A stretch of DNA of 64,000 bases. Origin: JBBTDV01 sp038042605. Lineage in GTDB: Bacteria; Bdellovibrionota; UBA1018. A model generated the notes under the pieces. That model worked only from the letters and a program-made list of their open reading frames with translations, searched no databases and was not told where the DNA came from. The stretch lies in contig CAYHPW010000004.1 of the NCBI GenBank assembly GCA_964358645.1, forward strand, positions 26,526 through 90,525. Reading direction: 5' to 3'. Both the position numbers and the translations under genes were made by a program. How positions within the stretch are numbered: the first letter of the stretch is position 1; each line of letters opens with the position of its first letter. Of the stretch, positions 60,988-64,000 are shown piece by piece.

Positions 60988-61835
60988 AAAATCTAGTAAA
61001 ACCATCCTCGCTCAAAGAAGCGCTCACGATGCTAAACACGCAGCCCGGTGTGTTTAGGCCTTTTGCAGGCGGAACTGACCTCATGGTTCTTCTTAAAGCA
61101 GGTAAGCTGGAGCACAAAAACTTTTTAAGCATACTTCACTTTGACGAATTACGCGGAATCACCAAAACCGATACACACCTGGCCATAGGAGCGCTCACTA
61201 CATTTTACGAAATTCAAGATAACCCGCTAATCAAAAAGTTTTTCCCGGTACTAGCCAAAGCGTCTTCACATATCGGCGCATGGGCCATTCAAAACCGGGC
61301 GACCATCGGTGGCAACATTGCCAACGCTTCACCCGCAGCTGACTCATCGCCGGCCCTGCTCGCTTATGACGCGGAAATCGATCTTGTTTCAGTCTTAGGA
61401 GTAAGAACAATCCCGTACAGCACCTTCCATCTAGGCTACAAAAAACTGGCATCAAAGCCCACCGAACTCATCGCGGCAATACGCCTGCCTATTCCACAAC
61501 AAGGATTGTTTCAATATTTCAGTAAGGTCGGAGCACGCGCCGCCCAGGCAATCTCAAAGGTCAGTTTCGCGGGTATCGGGGCACTCTCTTCAAATAAAGT
61601 CAGCCATATCAGAATAGCCATGGGCAGTGTAGCACCAACCCCGATAAGATGCCTTAATGTTGAAACAGCTTTAACCAACCAGCCATTCAATGATGCCACT
61701 ATAAGAGCAGCTGTAACGGCACTTACCAAGGACATTACGCCGATCGACGATATCCGTTCCACTGCATTTTATCGCTCACTGACCTGCGCTAATCTGCTAA
61801 ATGAATTTTTATTGAAGTTATGTGGAACTGGGTAA
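60984..61835 (+). CDS. Xanthine dehydrogenase-family FAD subunit
   Basis: A 283-residue FAD subunit. FAGGTDLMVLL and AIQNRATIGGNIANASPAAD are the two FAD motifs. It lacks the four-cysteine loop present in the beta subunit at 2086-3084, a clear contrast between the two enzymes in this window. The alpha-gamma-beta set is thus complete. The gene overlaps xdhC by 16 bases. Confidence 0.9.
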   Translation: MKNLVKPSSLKEALTMLNTQPGVFRPFAGGTDLMVLLKAGKLEHKNFLSILHFDELRGITKTDTHLAIGALTTFYEIQDNPLIKKFFPVLAKASSHIGAWAIQNRATIGGNIANASPAADSSPALLAYDAEIDLVSVLGVRTIPYSTFHLGYKKLASKPTELIAAIRLPIPQQGLFQYFSKVGARAAQAISKVSFAGIGALSSNKVSHIRIAMGSVAPTPIRCLNVETALTNQPFNDATIRAAVTALTKDITPIDDIRSTAFYRSLTCANLLNEFLLKLCGTG

Positions 61836-62599
61836 CAAAACTAGATGAACTTAAGAGGCAAGGCCACCCGGTGGCCATTGCCACCATCACTAGGTGCAGC
61901 GGATCCACCCCGCGCGAGGTCGGTACCAAAATGCTCGTCTGTGGCAGCGGTGAAATATTCGGCACGATCGGCGGCGGGCAACTAGAACAACTTGTTATCA
62001 AGGACGCGCTTTCATGTTTTTCAGATGGCCCGGCAAAAGTCATAAATTATCCGCTTGCCGCCAAGGCCGGCCAATGTTGTGGGGGGACCGTGGACGTGAT
62101 GATTGAAACGATTAATACAGGACCGCGTTTATACCTGTTCGGCGCCGGGCACGTCGGGCAGGCTCTCTGCTCCATGCTTAAAGACACGCCATTTATTGTC
62201 AGCGCCATTGATGAAAGACTTGGTGATGAAAGACTTGGCCCGGGCGGCGCCATCAGCCTGCCCGATGGCGTAATGAACTACAGCGAAACATGGGAGGATT
62301 TCATCGAGGACGCCACATGGAATGAACAAAACACCTACGTCGCCGTAATGACGCACAGACATGATCTCGACCAGAAGATAATTGCCAAGGTGATCAAGAA
62401 ACCCACGCGCTACATTGGCCTTATCGGCAGCAAACCTAAATGGGAGAAGTTTAAGCAACGCCTGTTATTACGTAACTTCACTCCTGATGAACTTGCAAAA
62501 GTTAGATGCCCCATCGGCTTGGATACCGGTGGCAAAGCACCACAAGAAGTCGCGATCAGCGTAGCAGCGGAATTGCTAAAGACCCACTATGGAAAATAA
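61820..62599 (+). CDS. xdhC: XdhC-family molybdenum cofactor insertion/sulfuration chaperone
   Basis: A 259-residue XdhC/CoxI-type protein. The N-terminal domain shows TRCSGSTPREVGTKM and GTIGGGQLE with AKAGQCCGGTVDV. The C-terminal Rossmann domain has LFGAGHVGQAL and IGLIGSKPKWEKF. XdhC binds Moco and passes it, sulfurated, to the hydroxylase. The Rossmann domain contains a 15-base exact tandem duplication (62210-62239) giving DERLGDERLG. Confidence 0.88.
   Translation: MWNWVTKLDELKRQGHPVAIATITRCSGSTPREVGTKMLVCGSGEIFGTIGGGQLEQLVIKDALSCFSDGPAKVINYPLAAKAGQCCGGTVDVMIETINTGPRLYLFGAGHVGQALCSMLKDTPFIVSAIDERLGDERLGPGGAISLPDGVMNYSETWEDFIEDATWNEQNTYVAVMTHRHDLDQKIIAKVIKKPTRYIGLIGSKPKWEKFKQRLLLRNFTPDELAKVRCPIGLDTGGKAPQEVAISVAAELLKTHYGK
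62210..62239. repeat. 15-bp in-frame tandem duplication in xdhC
   Basis: gatgaaagacttggt is followed directly by gatgaaagacttggc, duplicating the five residues DERLG. In-frame and recent-looking (one base difference). Confidence 0.85.
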
Positions 62600-63326
62600 A
62601 ACGCTTCTGATCCTTGCCGCAGGAAAAGGCTCGCGGATGGGGATGCCAAAAGGCCTGGTGCCTTGCATCCGACACCTCCGATACCTCCGATATCAGGGGG
62701 GCCGCCCATGGCTTATGTGGCAGATCGAAGCCGCAAGCTTAGTCGGAATTCGGAGAATCATACTGGTTCTGGGCCATGAAATGGAGGCACACTACGCCGC
62801 CATTCCCGCACTCAAAAATCCAAGTGATAACCGGTCATGTTTCAATAATGTAAATTTAGCGGTCGCTATAAACCCAGCACCAGAGCGTGGCCAGTTCTCA
62901 TCTCTCCAATGTGGGCTGCAAGAGTGGCTAAAGCAAAAACATCAAAAAAACAGCTCAAACCTGAGCCTGAGCCAAAGTCAAGATGCCGTTTTCATACTGC
63001 CAGTGGACGTGCCGTGCCCACAAAGTGATGTTTGGCTAAAACTTCTCCTAGCGCGTTCAGCACAGACCATGGTTTGCATTCCACAACACAAAGGCCATGG
63101 CGGTCACCCGGTTCTCATATCACCAAAATTCGCTGCACATTTGTTACAAATTCCAATTGAAAGCGATAATGCGCGGCTTGATACCCAAATCCGTCTACTA
63201 GCAGCAGACTCCGTTGCCAACGTAGCGGTTTCAGATCCCAAAGTGGTCGCTAATATCAATACGCCAGACGACCTAAAGCTTGATCACCATACCCTCACGG
63301 GCGAAGGACCATTCAACATCATTTAA
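62589..63326 (+). CDS. MocA-like molybdenum cofactor nucleotidyltransferase
   Basis: A 245-residue MobA-like NTP transferase. ILAAGKGSRMGMPKGLVPC is the nucleotide motif, and the metal aspartate is in LPVDVPCPQSDVW. GHGGHPVLI and NINTPDDL also match the MocA/MobA fold. As xanthine-dehydrogenase-type enzymes usually carry molybdopterin cytosine dinucleotide, a CTP-using MocA role is likely. Two tandem 9-base units near 62670 (protein HLRYLRY) insert residues between the motif and GGRPWLMW. It is convergent with the MBL-fold gene; the ends overlap by 54 bases. Confidence 0.8.
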   Translation: MENKTLLILAAGKGSRMGMPKGLVPCIRHLRYLRYQGGRPWLMWQIEAASLVGIRRIILVLGHEMEAHYAAIPALKNPSDNRSCFNNVNLAVAINPAPERGQFSSLQCGLQEWLKQKHQKNSSNLSLSQSQDAVFILPVDVPCPQSDVWLKLLLARSAQTMVCIPQHKGHGGHPVLISPKFAAHLLQIPIESDNARLDTQIRLLAADSVANVAVSDPKVVANINTPDDLKLDHHTLTGEGPFNII

Positions 63327-64000
63327 ATCCAACCCCATCCTCCGGGCGCTCTTGATCTGGCTTTGATAGTATTTGCGCGCCTGCGTCTCAGCTTCAAATA
63401 TCTTTTCGTTTGAGGAAGCCGGGTCGTGATGCATGAACACAAGCTTCTTTATTCCCTCGCGCATCGCTATATCCAACCCTATAGACGCTGCCGCATGCCC
63501 CCAATCAACCTTTTCTATGGTTTCCATGAGCGTGTACTGTGCATCAAAAATCATAAGATCCACACCGCTATAAAGACCAAGATCTGGCCCTAGCTGCTCA
63601 TGCGTCACCCTGGTGCATTCAGTATCCACGCAATAAGATAAAGTTCTTCCGCCACACTCTATCTTATAACCCCAACACGGATCCGGGTGATCGAGCTTGT
63701 ATGGGGTAATTTTTAAATTACCGATATTAAAACACTTTCTTGGCTCAAGCACATGATACTCTATTGCCGATCCTAGTTTTTCCAGAGGGACAGGAAAGTA
63801 CGGCTTCTTAAAAACAACCTTAAAAACATCTTCAAGTTCAGGTTGTACAGCATAAACATTAATCTTGTTCCCAGGCACGAAAATAGGCGTAAAAAATGGC
63901 AACCCGATAACATGGTCCCAATGAAAATGCGTAAACAATATATGCACTTCACCCTGCCCATGTCCGCATGGACCAGCCATCATCTCATATCCTAACGACC
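63273..64000 (-). CDS. Metallo-beta-lactamase-fold hydrolase (5' end outside window)
   Basis: At least 241 residues; the frame stays open past 64000 (SLGYE before the first internal ATG at 63983), so the true N-terminus is outside. The zinc motif ILFTHFHWDHVIGLPFF and later His/Asp residues (KLDHPDPCWG, CVDTECT, DAQYT, FMHHDP) fit the RNase Z/PQQB-like branch of MBL-fold proteins. Similar proteins often hydrolyse cyclic nucleotides or phosphodiesters. The end overlaps the MocA-like gene on the other strand by 54 bases. Confidence 0.8.
   Translation of the reverse strand, partial: SLGYEMMAGPCGHGQGEVHILFTHFHWDHVIGLPFFTPIFVPGNKINVYAVQPELEDVFKVVFKKPYFPVPLEKLGSAIEYHVLEPRKCFNIGNLKITPYKLDHPDPCWGYKIECGGRTLSYCVDTECTRVTHEQLGPDLGLYSGVDLMIFDAQYTLMETIEKVDWGHAAASIGLDIAMREGIKKLVFMHHDPASSNEKIFEAETQARKYYQSQIKSARRMGLDLNDVEWSFAREGMVIKL

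Noticed and set aside
1..64000. CRISPR arrays, tRNA or rRNA genes, insertion sequences, phage genes
   Set aside because: I found no regularly spaced repeats, cloverleaf-like elements, transposase motifs or integrase genes; the short tandem repeats lack spacers.

Overview
The window looks like a chromosomal segment of a Gram-negative bacterium. Evidence: a TonB-like protein, many lipobox lipoproteins, a predicted outer-membrane barrel, TatA, and a Bacillus/epsilon-type sdhCAB. Its metabolism is anaerobic or facultatively anaerobic. Class I ATP-dependent benzoyl-CoA reductase (bcrCBAD) is known mainly from facultative anaerobes. The style of the lipoproteins and the TonB-like protein suggests an uncultured deltaproteobacterial-like lineage (Desulfobacterota/Bdellovibrionota/UBA10199 kind), but that is inference. 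I see no rRNA, tRNA, CRISPR array, phage or insertion sequence. Genes are tightly packed, with many 4-base ATGA overlaps.

Region 1 (1-22.5 kb) is an anaerobic aromatic-degradation island. On the minus strand, in transcription order: had, oah, dch, a TetR regulator, bcrC, bcrB, bcrA, bcrD, an acyl-CoA ligase, a ketopantoate-reductase-like gene, a crotonase, a thiolase, an SDR, a second thiolase, a three-subunit molybdenum 4-hydroxybenzoyl-CoA reductase (gamma, alpha, and beta with the diagnostic [4Fe-4S] loop), then an extra 2-hydroxyacyl-CoA-dehydratase-like protein with its own ATPase activator, and the start of an aminotransferase. Divergently lies glutaryl-CoA dehydrogenase. Together these encode (4-hydroxy)benzoyl-CoA to acetyl-CoA plus CO2. 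A near-perfect palindrome between had and gcdH is a likely TetR operator.

Region 2 (22.5-36.8 kb) is poorly characterised: a run of unknown genes ending in a TonB-like protein, a sigma-region-4/anti-sigma zinc-finger fusion, two related lipoproteins, a hybrid histidine kinase with a FixL-like (possibly haem) PAS domain next to an OmpR-type regulator, two small ribosome-hibernation-factor-like genes, an M90-like lipoprotein aminopeptidase, and a TPR/FecR/barrel trio.

Region 3 (36.8-45.3 kb) holds argS behind sdhCAB, then a HEAT-repeat protein and a metzincin lipoprotein, and a gap containing what looks like a decayed gene.

Region 4 (46-56.8 kb) is one long minus-strand run that starts with a molybdenum-cofactor riboswitch. 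It continues moaA, moaC-mogA fusion, MOT1 molybdate transporter, moeA, moaD, moaE, mobA, a DUF7009-like gene, bioD, bioA, bioF, and ends with a two-gene haem-copper-oxidase-like pair whose metal sites are altered (most CuB ligands and one CuA histidine missing). This pair is the most unusual item in the window.

Region 5 (56.8-64 kb) has tatA and nnrS, then divergently a second xanthine-dehydrogenase-family enzyme (alpha, gamma, beta) with xdhC and a mocA-like cytidylyl/guanylyltransferase, and a convergent metallo-beta-lactamase-fold hydrolase cut by the window end. Molybdenum links regions 1, 4 and 5: both hydroxylase-family enzymes need the cofactor made by region 4.
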